DNA of 64,000 nt from Massilia phosphatilytica (GTDB taxonomy: Bacteria > Pseudomonadota > Gammaproteobacteria > Burkholderiales > Burkholderiaceae_D), in NCBI RefSeq assembly GCF_002968015.1, contig NZ_PUIP01000002.1, positions 496,001-560,000 of the forward strand. The letters are read 5' to 3'. Of the stretch, positions 17,761-26,444 are shown piece by piece. A model generated the notes under the pieces. That model saw nothing but the letters and a program-made list of their open reading frames with translations, did not search any database and was not told the DNA's origin. Position numbers and translations under genes: made by a program. Numbering within the stretch: the first letter of the stretch is position 1; every line of letters begins with the position of its first letter.

Positions 17761-18750
17761 TTATGCGGCCGCTTTTTTTGCGGCCTGCTTGTCGGCATGG
17801 GCGACGAGCGCATCGCGGAACCATGCCCCATCCTCGTACGCCTGCACGCGGGTGCGCAGCCGGTCCTTGTTGCACGGGCCGTTCCCTTTCAGGACGTTAT
17901 AAAACTCTTCCCAGTCGATCTCGCCGAAGTCGTAATGGCCCCGTTCCTCGTTCCATTTGAGGTCAGGATCGGGAATCGTGAGACCGAGGAATTCGGCCTG
18001 GGGCACGGTCTGATCGACCATGCGCTGGCGCAGCTCGTCGTTCGAGAACAGCTTGATGCGCCACTGGGTCGATTGCGCGCTGTTGACGGATTCCGCGTCG
18101 GACGGGCCGAACATCATCAAGGAAGGCCACCACCAGCGATTGAGGGCATCCTGCGCCATTGCCTTCTGCTCGGGCGAGCCCTGGGCCAGCTTCATCATGA
18201 TGTCGTAGCCCTGGCGCGCGTGGAACGACTCTTCCTTGCAGACGCGGATCATCGCCCGCGCATACGGACCGTACGAGCAGCGGCACAGCGGGATCTGGTT
18301 GATGATGGCCGAGCCGTCCACCAGCCAGCCGATGGCACCGATGTCGGCCCACGTCAAGGTCGGGTAGTTGAAGATGCTCGAGTACTTGGCCTTGCCCGTG
18401 TGCAGGGCAGCCAGCAGCTCGTCGCGCGATACGCCCAGCGTCTCCGCGGCGCTGTACAGGTACAGGCCGTGGCCTGCCTCGTCCTGGATCTTGGCCAGCA
18501 GGATCGATTTGCGTTTGAGCGTCGGCGCGCGCGTCACCCAGTTGCCTTCCGGCAGCTGGCCGACGATCTCGGAATGCGCGTGCTGGGAAATCTGGCGGAT
18601 CAGCGTCTTGCGGTACGCCTCGGGCATCCAGTCCTTGGCTTCGATCTTCACGCCGGCGTCGATGCGCGCCTGGAACGCCTGCTCTTCCCCGCTCATGTCG
18701 GCGCGGGCCTGGACCTGTTTCAGGCCGGTTTCAACCATCTGGGCATACAT
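17761..18750 (-). CDS. paaA: phenylacetyl-CoA epoxidase catalytic subunit
   Basis: 329 residues with the di-iron ligand helices: [13 protein letters not shown] and [17 protein letters not shown] each provide the Glu-x2-His pattern. The enzyme inserts oxygen into the ring of phenylacetyl-CoA. It is the first gene of the operon; the ATG at 18750 follows a GGGAGA ribosome site. The Ala/Lys-rich C-terminus (AKKAAA) adds some length compared with E. coli. Confidence 0.97.
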   Translation of the reverse strand: MYAQMVETGLKQVQARADMSGEEQAFQARIDAGVKIEAKDWMPEAYRKTLIRQISQHAHSEIVGQLPEGNWVTRAPTLKRKSILLAKIQDEAGHGLYLYSAAETLGVSRDELLAALHTGKAKYSSIFNYPTLTWADIGAIGWLVDGSAIINQIPLCRCSYGPYARAMIRVCKEESFHARQGYDIMMKLAQGSPEQKAMAQDALNRWWWPSLMMFGPSDAESVNSAQSTQWRIKLFSNDELRQRMVDQTVPQAEFLGLTIPDPDLKWNEERGHYDFGEIDWEEFYNVLKGNGPCNKDRLRTRVQAYEDGAWFRDALVAHADKQAAKKAAA

Positions 18751-18781
18751 GGCTGGGTCTCCCTGGATTCTGTGTCAATCC

Positions 18782-18787
18782 ATAATA
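18782..18787 (-). promoter_or_regulatory. candidate -10 box for the paa operon
   Basis: On the minus strand this reads TATTAT, about 32 bp upstream of the paaA ATG. The -35 region is poor (near TATACA), which is common for activated or tightly repressed promoters. The PaaX-like operator at 18816-18830 lies just upstream. Confidence 0.35.
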
Positions 18788-18815
18788 CGATACAAGAATA
18801 GCGATGTATAGAGAA

Positions 18816-18830
18816 ATTTTGAATCATATT
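18816..18830 (-). promoter_or_regulatory. PaaX-like operator
   Basis: The minus strand reads AATATGATTCAAAAT. It fits 12 of 15 positions of the E. coli PaaX consensus as I recall it (WWTRTGATTCGYGWT), including the whole first ten. It overlaps a TGAAT-CAT-ATTCA dyad. It lies between the divergent paaA and paaX starts, 23 bp before the paaX ATG, so it could control both. Confidence 0.55.
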
Positions 18831-18853
18831 CAGACGAGGTAAAATCGCCCACC

Positions 18854-19777
18854 ATGACCCAGCCCACCAGCCAACAGTGGATCGACCACTTCATCGAGAC
18901 CGAGCCGCCGCGTTCCAAATCCCTCGTGATGACGATCTTCGGCGACGCCATCGCGCCGCACGGCGGCCGCCTGTGGCTGGGCAGCCTGATCGAGCTGGTG
19001 GCACCGCTCGGCGTCACGGACCGGCTCGTGCGCACGAGCGTGTTCCGTCTCGTGCAGGAAGGCTGGCTGGTGGCGAACCGCGAGGGTCGGCGCAGCAGCT
19101 ACGCACTGCAGCCCGATGCCGCGCCCCGCTTCGCGCGCGCCAACCGCCGCATCTACGCGCCGCCCGGCGTCGACTGGGACGGCCGCTGGACCCTGCTGCT
19201 GGCGCCCAACGGCAGCATCGACAGCGCCCTGCGCGCAGCCGTGCGCAAGGAACTCGAATGGGAAGGCTTTGCCATGCTGGCGCCGGGCTTGCTGGCGCAT
19301 CCGGCGGCCGACCCGGACGGCGTGGCCGAGGTGCTGGGGCGCGTGGACGGCGGCGGCAGGATCTTCGTCTGCGCCGCGACGGAACTGCCGGGCGTCGGTG
19401 CCCGGCCGCTGGCCGAACTGGTGGGCGAAGGGTGGGACTTGTCCGCCGTCGTGGCCGGCTACCGCCGCTTCATCGATCAATTCACGCCGCTGCCCGGCCT
19501 GCTGCAGGATGAGGCGCCGGACCCGCAGCAGGCCTTCATCGTGCGCACCCTGTTGATTCACGCGTATCGCCGCGTCCAGCTGCATGATCCGATGCTGCCG
19601 CTCGCGCTGTTGCCGCAGCCTTGGCCGGGGTCGGAGGCGTATGCGCTGGCGCAGGCGATCTACCGCCTCGTGTGGGCGCCGGCCGAGCGTCATCTGATGG
19701 ACGTGCTGCGGCGCGAGGATGCGGGGGCGCCGGAGGCGGATGCGGGGCTGGCCGAGCGGTTCGGCGGGCTGGGCTGA
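18854..19777 (+). CDS. paaX: phenylacetic acid degradation repressor
   Basis: 307 residues. The N-terminal winged helix (KSLVMTIFGDAIAPHGGRLWLGSLIELV, then VRTSVFRLVQEGWLVANREGRRS) is that of PaaX, followed by the PaaX middle domain (RRIYAPPGVDWDGRWTLLL) and C-terminal domain (TPLPGLLQDEAPDPQQAFIVRTLLIHAYRR). PaaX represses paa genes and is released by phenylacetyl-CoA. It is divergent from paaA across a 103-bp AT-rich spacer with a matching operator. Confidence 0.96.
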   Translation: MTQPTSQQWIDHFIETEPPRSKSLVMTIFGDAIAPHGGRLWLGSLIELVAPLGVTDRLVRTSVFRLVQEGWLVANREGRRSSYALQPDAAPRFARANRRIYAPPGVDWDGRWTLLLAPNGSIDSALRAAVRKELEWEGFAMLAPGLLAHPAADPDGVAEVLGRVDGGGRIFVCAATELPGVGARPLAELVGEGWDLSAVVAGYRRFIDQFTPLPGLLQDEAPDPQQAFIVRTLLIHAYRRVQLHDPMLPLALLPQPWPGSEAYALAQAIYRLVWAPAERHLMDVLRREDAGAPEADAGLAERFGGLG

Positions 19778-20032
19778 TCAGCAATCCAATGCGAACTGCG
19801 CCGCCGCCATCGGATGACGGATGCGGTCCAGCGCCAGTTCCAGGTCGAGCCCGGGCCAGTACAGGCATTCCGCGCCCAGGGGCTGGATATGGCACAACTG
19901 CGCCACGGTGGCGTGCTCGAACCAGGGGAACAGCGCGAACGGCACATACAGCTCTTCGTCGCGCCAGCGCAGCCAGAAACCGCGCCGGTCGATGCTCGTG
20001 ATTTCAGGACGCGCCACACGAATAGTCTTCAT
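19778..20032 (-). CDS. DUF2442-domain protein
   Basis: 84 residues starting MKTIRVARPEITSIDRRGFWLRW. The ELYVPFALFPWFEHATVAQL core is that of DUF2442 proteins, which are small and often lie next to toxin-antitoxin-like DUF4160 genes. No DUF4160 partner is present here. The ATG at 20032 follows GAGGGAAC; an upstream in-frame start is less likely. Its stop abuts the convergent paaX stop with no spacer. Confidence 0.7.
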   Translation of the reverse strand: MKTIRVARPEITSIDRRGFWLRWRDEELYVPFALFPWFEHATVAQLCHIQPLGAECLYWPGLDLELALDRIRHPMAAAQFALDC

Positions 20033-20170
20033 GTTCCCTCCCCTCGATGAGGCCAAGCAAGAACAGTAACAAAAGCGCCGGCATCATCGTTTGAGCGCGA
20101 GCAGAGCATCCGATTCCGGTGGCGAAAGCGGTATCATGCCGCCTCACACCCAACAACAACAGGACGCACC

Positions 20171-21307
20171 ATGTCTATCAAGATCAGCAGCCAGTTCGAC
20201 GCTGGCGCCATCGACGTCGTGAACGCCACGAGCGCGAACGCCATCGACCTGAACATCCGCAAGGACTCCCACGCAGACATCACGCAGTGGTTCTACTTCC
20301 GCCTGCAGGGCGCGCAGGCGCAGCCGTGCACGATCCGACTGCTCAACGCCGGCAGGTCCGCGTATCCGAAGGGCTGGGAAGACTATCAGGCGATGGCCAG
20401 CTACGACCGCGTGAACTGGTTCCGCGTGCCGACCAGCTTCGACGGCCAGGTGCTCACCATCGAGCACACGCCCGCCATGGACAGCGTCTACTACGCCTAT
20501 TTCGAACCGTATTCGTGGGAACGCCACCTGGAACTGCTCGACCGCGCCCAGCTGTCCGAACACGTGCGCATGCTGGACCTCGGCTCGACCGTCGACGGCC
20601 GCGACCTGAACCTGCTCGTCATCGGCGACGAGGCAGCGAACAAGAAGAAGGTTTGGGTCATCGCGCGCCAGCACCCGGGCGAGACGATGGCCGAGTGGTT
20701 CGTCGAAGGCATGCTCGACGCCCTCCTCGACCCGGCCCACCCGTTCGGCCGCCAGCTGCTGAAAGAGACCGTGTTCTACGTCGTGCCGAACATGAACCCG
20801 GACGGGTCCGTGCGCGGCAACCTGCGCACGAACGCGGCCGGCGCCAACCTGAACCGCGAGTGGCTCAATCCGTCGCTGGAACGCAGCCCGGAAGTCTTCC
20901 TGGTCCGCAAGAAAATGGAAGAGACGGGCGTCGACCTGTTCCTCGACGTGCACGGCGACGAGGGCCTGCCCTACGTCTTCATCGCCGGCAGCGATGCCCT
21001 GCCGACCTTCACGGCCGACCAGGCCGCCGCGCAGAAGGCATTCTCGGACGCCTTCATGATCGCCAGCCCCGATTTCCAGGACGTGCACGGCTACCCGAAA
21101 GAGCCGTACACGGACGAGGTGCTGACGATGGGTTCACCGTATGTCACGCACGCCTTCGGCTGCCTCTCGCTGACCCTGGAACTGCCGTTCAAGGACAATG
21201 CCAACGACCCGGATCCGCAGGTCGGCTGGGACGGCGCCCGCAGCGCGCGCCTCGGCGCCGCCGTGCTGCAGCCGGTGCTGCAGGCGATCCGCCGGCTCGA
21301 GAAGTGA
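20171..21307 (+). CDS. M14-family cytosolic carboxypeptidase-like protein
   Basis: 378 residues. The N-terminal beta-sandwich domain (about 1-125) is that of the cytosolic carboxypeptidase group. The catalytic domain has the zinc motif RQHPGETMAEW (His-x2-Glu) around residue 166 and the third ligand in LFLDVHGDE. NMNPDGSVRGNLRTNAAGANLNREW is the substrate site and LTLELPFK contains the general-base Glu. It trims C-terminal residues from peptides or proteins; the substrate in bacteria is not established. No signal peptide is seen. It is a single gene, convergent with nfsB. Confidence 0.88.
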   Translation: MSIKISSQFDAGAIDVVNATSANAIDLNIRKDSHADITQWFYFRLQGAQAQPCTIRLLNAGRSAYPKGWEDYQAMASYDRVNWFRVPTSFDGQVLTIEHTPAMDSVYYAYFEPYSWERHLELLDRAQLSEHVRMLDLGSTVDGRDLNLLVIGDEAANKKKVWVIARQHPGETMAEWFVEGMLDALLDPAHPFGRQLLKETVFYVVPNMNPDGSVRGNLRTNAAGANLNREWLNPSLERSPEVFLVRKKMEETGVDLFLDVHGDEGLPYVFIAGSDALPTFTADQAAAQKAFSDAFMIASPDFQDVHGYPKEPYTDEVLTMGSPYVTHAFGCLSLTLELPFKDNANDPDPQVGWDGARSARLGAAVLQPVLQAIRRLEK

Positions 21308-21310
21308 CGC

Positions 21311-21964
21311 TTACAGGAACGTAAACACCTGTTCCTGCGCCAGGCGCGATTTCGGCAGGGACGCGTTGAAATCGCTGTCGGCGTGGTAGCCGAAGGCCAG
21401 CAGGACGAGGCTGGACAGGCCCTGTTCGTGCAGGCCCAGTTCCGCGTCCAGCGCGGCCGGGTCGAGGCCTTCCATCGGGGTCGTGTCCACGCCCAGCGTG
21501 CTGGCTGCCAGCATGGCGTTGCCCAGTGCGATATAGGCCTGCTTCTCGAACCACTGCGGCAAGTCCTTCAGCGTGTAGCGGTGCAGGTTGACATAGCCCT
21601 GGCGGCCCTTGGCCTGGCCCGCCCTGGCGGCATCGTCCTTGAAACGGCCGTCGCGCTGTTCCTGCTCGAGCAGGCGCTCCAGGTGGCCCCCTTCGGCGTC
21701 GACGCGCGTGCAGAACAGGATCACGTGCGACGCATTCAGGATCTTCGCTTCGTTGTAGCTGTACGGACCCTGCACGCCCTTGGCCAGGCGCGCTTTCCCT
21801 TCCGGCGTGCTGGCGACGATGAAGTGCCAGGGCTGCGAATTCACCGACGACGGGCTGGTACGCAGCACTTCATAGATCTGCTGCATCGTCTCGTCGGGGA
21901 CGCGGCGCGTCGGGTCGTAGGCCTTGGCTGTGTAGCGCTTGCGGGCGGCGGCAAGAATGTCCAT
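21311..21964 (-). CDS. nfsB: oxygen-insensitive NAD(P)H nitroreductase (NfsB type)
   Basis: 217 residues, the NfsB length. FMN contacts are in AAARKRYTAKAYDP and SPSSVNSQPWHFIVA, with TPMEGLDPAALDAELGL and LLAFGYHADSDF further on. It reduces nitroaromatics and quinones with NAD(P)H. The ATG at 21964 is preceded by AAAGGAACCCG, whose Shine-Dalgarno bases lie in one arm of an inverted repeat. It is separated from the RTX gene by 56 bp. Confidence 0.92.
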   Translation of the reverse strand: MDILAAARKRYTAKAYDPTRRVPDETMQQIYEVLRTSPSSVNSQPWHFIVASTPEGKARLAKGVQGPYSYNEAKILNASHVILFCTRVDAEGGHLERLLEQEQRDGRFKDDAARAGQAKGRQGYVNLHRYTLKDLPQWFEKQAYIALGNAMLAASTLGVDTTPMEGLDPAALDAELGLHEQGLSSLVLLAFGYHADSDFNASLPKSRLAQEQVFTFL

Positions 21965-21965
21965 C

Positions 21966-22010
21966 GGGTTCCTTTCAAAAATGCGTATCTGCACATTATT
22001 GCAGGAACCC
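21966..22010 (-). promoter_or_regulatory. inverted repeat spanning the nfsB leader
   Basis: GGGTTCCT at 21966-21973 and AGGAACCC at 22003-22010 are perfect 8-bp arms 29 bp apart. In the nfsB transcript the downstream arm holds the ribosome site. Between the arms the minus strand reads TGCAATAAT, like an extended -10 box, and ATGTGC...ACGCAT, a loose dyad that could be an operator. Confidence 0.4.
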
Positions 22011-22020
22011 AAAAAACACG

Positions 22021-23028
22021 TCAGACGGTCATGATGGGCGTGTCGAACACAAGGCCGCTGCCGATCAGCTGCACGCTCAGGTCCACGTTTTCCTTGCTCT
22101 CGCTGATGGCGGCGAGCACCTCGGCGTTGGTGGCGGCCTTGCTGTCCAGGACGCCCGTCCAGAAGTCCAGCCCGGCCTGTTCCGGCGCGCGGTGCAGGAT
22201 GTGCTCGTAATACTTGCCCACGAGGTCGCGGTTGGACAGGCCAGTGCCGTACAGTTGCCGGTACTCCGCCGACTTGATGAAGTTGTCGGCGATCGTCGCC
22301 AGCTTCGCGCCGCCCGCATCGATCTGGTGCGTCCAGTAATCGAGCCCCGCCTCGTCCGGCTTGCGGTCGAGCGCCGCCTGGTACATGCGGAAGATCTGGC
22401 CGCCCGTGTCGTCCGGGGTGATGAGCGCCATGTCCTTGTCGCTGAAATACACGCGCTCGACGTTCTTCAGGGTGTCGCTGCCGCCCGTGCCCTTCTGGTC
22501 CGCGATCGTCCACCCGTCGCCCGTGCGCTCGATCCGGTAGTTGGCGTAGGCGTTCTTGTAGATGACGGTGTCGAAACCGGCGCCGCCGTCGATCACGTCG
22601 CTGCCCGCATCGGCGCCGATGCGGTCGTCGCCGGCGCCGGCCCGGATGATGTCGCTGCCCGCGAAGCCTTGCAGGAGATCCTTGCTGGCGCTGCCGACGA
22701 TCGTGTCGGAGCCGGCCAGCAGCGCCGTGTAGATCTGGGTGTCGGTGGTGGCCTTGAGGACCGTGTCCACGAATTGCCCGGCATCGATGGTCAGGTCCGT
22801 CGCCTGGAACACGGGGAGGCCGGAGTAGCCCGTCTGGGTCAGCAGCACGGAGGTCGCGGTACCGCTCACCTCGCCGGCCGGTCCGATCGCGAAGTTACCC
22901 TGGATGCTCAGTTGCTGGAGCCCGTTTTCCAGCGTGACGCTGCCGGACGCGGTCGAGATGAGTTTCCATTGCACGGCCGTGCTGCCGATCAGGTCGAGAT
23001 ACGGGCCGAAAGTCTGGAATGTTGCCAT
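22021..23028 (-). CDS. RTX-repeat protein with two DUF4214 domains
   Basis: 335 residues, without a signal peptide. A beta-rich N-terminus (1-100) is followed by glycine/aspartate calcium-binding repeats (LLQGFAGSDIIRAGAGDDRIG, then DAGSDVIDGGAGFDTVIYK) and two DUF4214 units (FRMYQAALDRKPDEAGLDYW and YYEHILHRAPEQAGLDFW). RTX repeats suggest secretion by a type I system that cuts nothing off the N-terminus. No ABC/HlyD/TolC secretion genes are adjacent. The start MATFQTFGPYLD at 23028 has a strong GGGAGG site. Confidence 0.8.
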   Translation of the reverse strand: MATFQTFGPYLDLIGSTAVQWKLISTASGSVTLENGLQQLSIQGNFAIGPAGEVSGTATSVLLTQTGYSGLPVFQATDLTIDAGQFVDTVLKATTDTQIYTALLAGSDTIVGSASKDLLQGFAGSDIIRAGAGDDRIGADAGSDVIDGGAGFDTVIYKNAYANYRIERTGDGWTIADQKGTGGSDTLKNVERVYFSDKDMALITPDDTGGQIFRMYQAALDRKPDEAGLDYWTHQIDAGGAKLATIADNFIKSAEYRQLYGTGLSNRDLVGKYYEHILHRAPEQAGLDFWTGVLDSKAATNAEVLAAISESKENVDLSVQLIGSGLVFDTPIMTV

Positions 23029-23053
23029 GACGCCTCCCTTGAAACCGAAAGTC

Positions 23054-23077
23054 GTCAATGTAACATATAGTCAATGT
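23054..23077 (-). promoter_or_regulatory. 8-bp direct repeats upstream of the RTX gene
   Basis: GTCAATGT occurs at 23054-23061 and again at 23070-23077 (plus strand), perfect copies with a 16-bp period. They lie 26-49 bp upstream of the RTX ATG on the AT-rich promoter side, so a regulator site is possible. No known consensus is recognised. Confidence 0.35.
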
Positions 23078-23120
23078 GATTTTTGCAATAGATTGTCGCG
23101 AACTGTCGAGAAATGTGAAA

Positions 23121-24473
23121 TCAGTTGCCCGCGATGACCATTTTCTCGATCAGGATCGAGCCGGTCGACTTGTTCCCGCGCGTCAGCACGTCGTTGCCGA
23201 CGCCCACGATCGCCTGGAACATGTCCTTCATATTGCCCGCGATCGTGATCTCCTCGACCGGGTACTGGATCACGCCATTCTCGACCCAGTAGCCGGACGC
23301 GCCGCGCGAGTAATCGCCCGTGACGTAGTTCGTGCCCTGTCCCATCAGTTCCGTGACGAGCAGGCCGGTACCCATCTTGCGCAGCATGCCTTCGAAGTCG
23401 TCGGCGATCTTCGTTTCCTTCGACACGATTTCCAGGTTGTGCGAGCCGCCCGCGTTGCCCGTCGTCTGCATGCCCAGCTTGCGGGCCGAATACGACGACA
23501 AGAAATAGCCCTGCAGCACGCCGTCGCTGACGACCTTGCGGCGCTGGGTGCGCACGCCCTCTTCGTCGAACGGGGCCGAGCCCACGCCGCCGATCTGATG
23601 CGGATCTTCGACGATCTGGATGTGCGACGGGAAGATGCTGCTGCCCAGCGAATCGAGCAGGAAGCTCGACTTGCGGTACAGGGCGCCGCCCGAGGTTGCC
23701 TGGACAAAAGCGCCCAGCAGGCCGGCGGCCAGCGGCGCCTCGAACAGCACGGGGCACGTGCGGGTGTCGAGCTTGCGCGCGTTCAGGCGCGCGAGGGCGC
23801 GTTCGGCGGCGTAGCGGCCGATCTTTTCCGGATCGCCCAGTTTCTTGGGATCGCGCGCCGACGAATACCAGTCGTCGCGCTGCATGTGGGCGCCCTTGCC
23901 GGCGATCGGTGCGACGGACAGGGTGTGGCGCGAGAACGGGTAGCCGGCGCAGAAGCCGAGCGAGTTGGCCGCCACGAAGTGCGACTGCTGCACGTAGACG
24001 CTGGCGCCCTCGCTGTTGGTGACGCGCTTGTCGACGGCGAACGCGGCCGCCTCGCAGCGCTGGGCGATGGTCACGGCGTCCTCGGCGCTGATGTCCCATG
24101 GGTAACACAGGCGCAGGTCGCGCGGGTTGGTTTCCAGCAGGTCGGCGTCCGGCAGGCCGGCGGCCGGGTCCTCGGCCGTGAACCGGGCGATGTTGTACGC
24201 CGCCTCGACGGTGGCGCGCAGCGAGTCACGCGAAAAGTCGGACGTGTTCGCATGGCCGCGGCGCTTGCCGCTGTACACGGTCACGCCGATGCCCTTGTCC
24301 TTGTTCTGCTCGATGGTCTCGATCTGGCCTTTGCGGACCGTCACCGCCAGCCCGCTACCCTCGCTGATCTCGACCGACGCATCGCTGGCGCCCGTTTCTT
24401 TTGCAATGGCAAGCACGTCCTGTGCGAGCTGCTTGAGCTGATCCTGGGTATGGGTGAAGACGGAGTCGGTCAT
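23121..24473 (-). CDS. pmbA: metalloprotease PmbA/TldE
   Basis: 450 residues of the TldD/PmbA (U62) family. SGLAVTVRKGQIETIEQNKDKGIGVTV is the N-terminal domain, TGNAGGSHNLEIV and GTGLLVTELMGQGTNYVTGDYSRGASGYWVENG are the conserved C-terminal core. PmbA forms a complex with TldD; in this pair TldD carries the metal site and PmbA has none. The complex degrades unfolded peptides and matures some RiPPs. No tldD is adjacent. It is divergent from darP, the usual betaproteobacterial arrangement. Confidence 0.95.
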   Translation of the reverse strand: MTDSVFTHTQDQLKQLAQDVLAIAKETGASDASVEISEGSGLAVTVRKGQIETIEQNKDKGIGVTVYSGKRRGHANTSDFSRDSLRATVEAAYNIARFTAEDPAAGLPDADLLETNPRDLRLCYPWDISAEDAVTIAQRCEAAAFAVDKRVTNSEGASVYVQQSHFVAANSLGFCAGYPFSRHTLSVAPIAGKGAHMQRDDWYSSARDPKKLGDPEKIGRYAAERALARLNARKLDTRTCPVLFEAPLAAGLLGAFVQATSGGALYRKSSFLLDSLGSSIFPSHIQIVEDPHQIGGVGSAPFDEEGVRTQRRKVVSDGVLQGYFLSSYSARKLGMQTTGNAGGSHNLEIVSKETKIADDFEGMLRKMGTGLLVTELMGQGTNYVTGDYSRGASGYWVENGVIQYPVEEITIAGNMKDMFQAIVGVGNDVLTRGNKSTGSILIEKMVIAGN

Positions 24474-24496
24474 GTGTGTTTTTCGTAGCGAGCCCT

Positions 24497-24529
24497 AAAA
24501 CAGTTATCATAGCAGCCGTTTACTGTTTT
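24497..24529. promoter_or_regulatory. inverted repeat between pmbA and darP
   Basis: AAAACAGT at 24497-24504 and ACTGTTTT at 24522-24529 are perfect 8-bp arms with a 17-bp spacer, in the middle of the 93-bp divergent spacer. It could bind a regulator of both genes or lie at a promoter; no consensus is recognised. Confidence 0.35.
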
Positions 24530-24566
24530 TACCGGCCGGCCGTGCGCCAGCCGAATCTAGATCATC

Positions 24567-25172
24567 ATGCCAAATGCCAACCGCGGCTCCGTCGGCTTCC
24601 GCTCCGACGAGTTCGACCAGGAATACGACCGGCCTTCCAAGTCCGAACTCAAGCGCCAGAGTAACGAGCTGCAGAAGCTCGGCGAACAGCTCATCGAGGC
24701 GCCGCGCGACCGCGTGAAGCGAGTCCCGATGCCGGAAGAAGTGCGCGATGCCATCCTCACGTGCCAGACCATCACCAACCACGAAGGCCGGCGCCGCCAG
24801 CTGCAGTTCGTCGGCAAGTTGATGCGCTCGCTCGACGAGGAGGAAGTCGCCGTCATCCAGCGCACCATCGAAAGCTGGAAAGGCACCTCCAAGGCCGAAG
24901 CGGCCGCGCTGCACGCGCTGGAGCGCCGCCGCGACAAGCTGCTGGCCGACGACAAGGCCCTCACCCAGCTGCTCGAAGAGCACCCGGACCTGGACGTGCA
25001 GCACCTGCGCACCCTGATCCGCAATGCGCGCAAGGAACAGGCCGAGAACAAGCCGCCCAAGGCCTACCGCGAAATCTTCCAGATCCTGAAGGACCTGGCG
25101 AAGGCGCCGAAAGCCGCCGCCGCCGATGAAGGCGACGTCGAGGAAGACGAAGACGATGAGTCTGGACAATAA
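24567..25172 (+). CDS. darP: ribosome biogenesis factor DarP (YjgA, DUF615)
   Basis: 201 residues, highly charged and helical. SKSELKRQSNELQKLGEQL, LTCQTITNHEGRRRQLQFVGKLMR and HLRTLIRNARKEQ are the DUF615 hallmarks. DarP associates with late large-subunit ribosomal particles and helps their maturation. The acidic tail (DEGDVEEDEDDESGQ) is species-specific. The end overlaps the mog start by 17 bp, indicating one operon darP-mog-esterase. Confidence 0.95.
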   Translation: MPNANRGSVGFRSDEFDQEYDRPSKSELKRQSNELQKLGEQLIEAPRDRVKRVPMPEEVRDAILTCQTITNHEGRRRQLQFVGKLMRSLDEEEVAVIQRTIESWKGTSKAEAAALHALERRRDKLLADDKALTQLLEEHPDLDVQHLRTLIRNARKEQAENKPPKAYREIFQILKDLAKAPKAAAADEGDVEEDEDDESGQ

Positions 25173-25776
25173 AGTCGAAGAACTCGTCGTCGGTCTGGTG
25201 TCGGTTTCCGACCGCGCCAGCGGCGGCGTCTACGAAGACAAGGGCATCCCCGCGCTGCGCGAGTGGCTGGAGGCTGCCCTCGTCACCCCGTTCCGCGTCG
25301 AGACGCGCCTGATCCCGGACGACCGTGCCAGCATCGAGCAGACGCTCGTCGAGCTGGTCGACACCGTCCGCTGCCACCTCGTCCTGACGACGGGCGGCAC
25401 GGGCCCGGCGCGGCGCGACGTCACGCCAGAGGCGACCGTCGCCGTGGGCACGAAGGAAATGCCCGGCTTCGGCGAGCAGATGCGCCAGATCAGCCTGCAT
25501 TTCGTGCCGACCGCGATCCTGTCGCGCCAGACTGCCGTGATCCGCGAGACTGACGACCACGCCGCGCTGATCATGAACCTGCCGGGCCAGCCGAAGTCGA
25601 TCAAGGAAACGCTGGAAGGTCTCAAAGATGCGGACGGCAGGAACATCGTCGGCGGCATCTTCGCGGCCGTCCCGTATTGCATCGACCTGATCGGCGGCCC
25701 ATACGCGGAAACCAATCCTGCCGTCTGCAAGGCCTTCCGCCCGAAATCGGCGCAACGACACAAGGACACCGCATGA
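25156..25776 (+). CDS. mog: molybdopterin adenylyltransferase
   Basis: 206 residues. VGLVSVSDRASGGVYEDKGIPAL, LVLTTGGTGPARRDVTPEA and MRQISLHFVPTAILSRQ are the MogA signatures. It adenylates molybdopterin, which prepares it for molybdenum insertion. The ATG at 25156 lies within darP, and the stop overlaps the next ATG (ATGA), so translation is coupled on both sides. Confidence 0.95.
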   Translation: MSLDNKVEELVVGLVSVSDRASGGVYEDKGIPALREWLEAALVTPFRVETRLIPDDRASIEQTLVELVDTVRCHLVLTTGGTGPARRDVTPEATVAVGTKEMPGFGEQMRQISLHFVPTAILSRQTAVIRETDDHAALIMNLPGQPKSIKETLEGLKDADGRNIVGGIFAAVPYCIDLIGGPYAETNPAVCKAFRPKSAQRHKDTA

Positions 25777-26441
25777 GCGACCTGCTCGAACACATCCAGA
25801 TCGAGACCAACGACAACCCGGAAATCGCCATCATCTGGATGCACGGCCTGGGCGCGGACGGCAACGACTTCGTGCCGATGGTGCGCGAACTGGACCTCGC
25901 CGGCCTGCCTGGTATCCGCTTCATTTTCCCGCACGCGAACACGATGCCGGTGACCATCAACAACGGCTATGTGATGCGTTCCTGGTACGACATCACGGGC
26001 CTGGATCTCGGGCGGCGCGAGGACGAGAACGGCCTGCGCGCATCGCAGAAGGACATCGAAGCCTTCATCGAGCGCGAGAAGGCGCGCGGCATTCCCGCCT
26101 CGCGCATCATCCTGGCCGGCTTCTCGCAGGGCTGCGCGATGGCCATCCAGACGGGCCTGCGCCATGCGGAGCCGCTCGCAGGTCTGCTGTGCCTGTCCGG
26201 CTACGTGCCGCTGTCAGCCAACGTGGCGACCGAACGCACCGACGCGAGCAAGTCCACGCCGATCTTCATGGCGCACGGCCGCTACGACAACGTGGTGCCG
26301 TTCAACCGCGCGGAAGCGTCGCGCGACCTGCTCGTCTCGCTGGGCTACCAGGTCGAATGGCACGAATACGCGATGCAGCACACGCTGTGCCTGGAGGAAG
26401 TCCAGCACATCTCGGCGTGGCTCAAGAAAGTGCTGGGCTGA
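25773..26441 (+). CDS. phospholipase/carboxylesterase family hydrolase
   Basis: 222 residues with an alpha/beta-hydrolase fold. The oxyanion loop WMHGLGADGNDF, the nucleophile elbow AGFSQGCAMA (Ser near 115), the Asp in MAHGRYDNVVPF and the His in YAMQHTLCLEE form the triad. It belongs to the group of small carboxylesterases/acyl-protein thioesterase-like enzymes. It overlaps mog by 4 bp, so it belongs to the darP-mog operon. Confidence 0.9.
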   Translation: MSDLLEHIQIETNDNPEIAIIWMHGLGADGNDFVPMVRELDLAGLPGIRFIFPHANTMPVTINNGYVMRSWYDITGLDLGRREDENGLRASQKDIEAFIEREKARGIPASRIILAGFSQGCAMAIQTGLRHAEPLAGLLCLSGYVPLSANVATERTDASKSTPIFMAHGRYDNVVPFNRAEASRDLLVSLGYQVEWHEYAMQHTLCLEEVQHISAWLKKVLG

Positions 26442-26444
26442 ACG

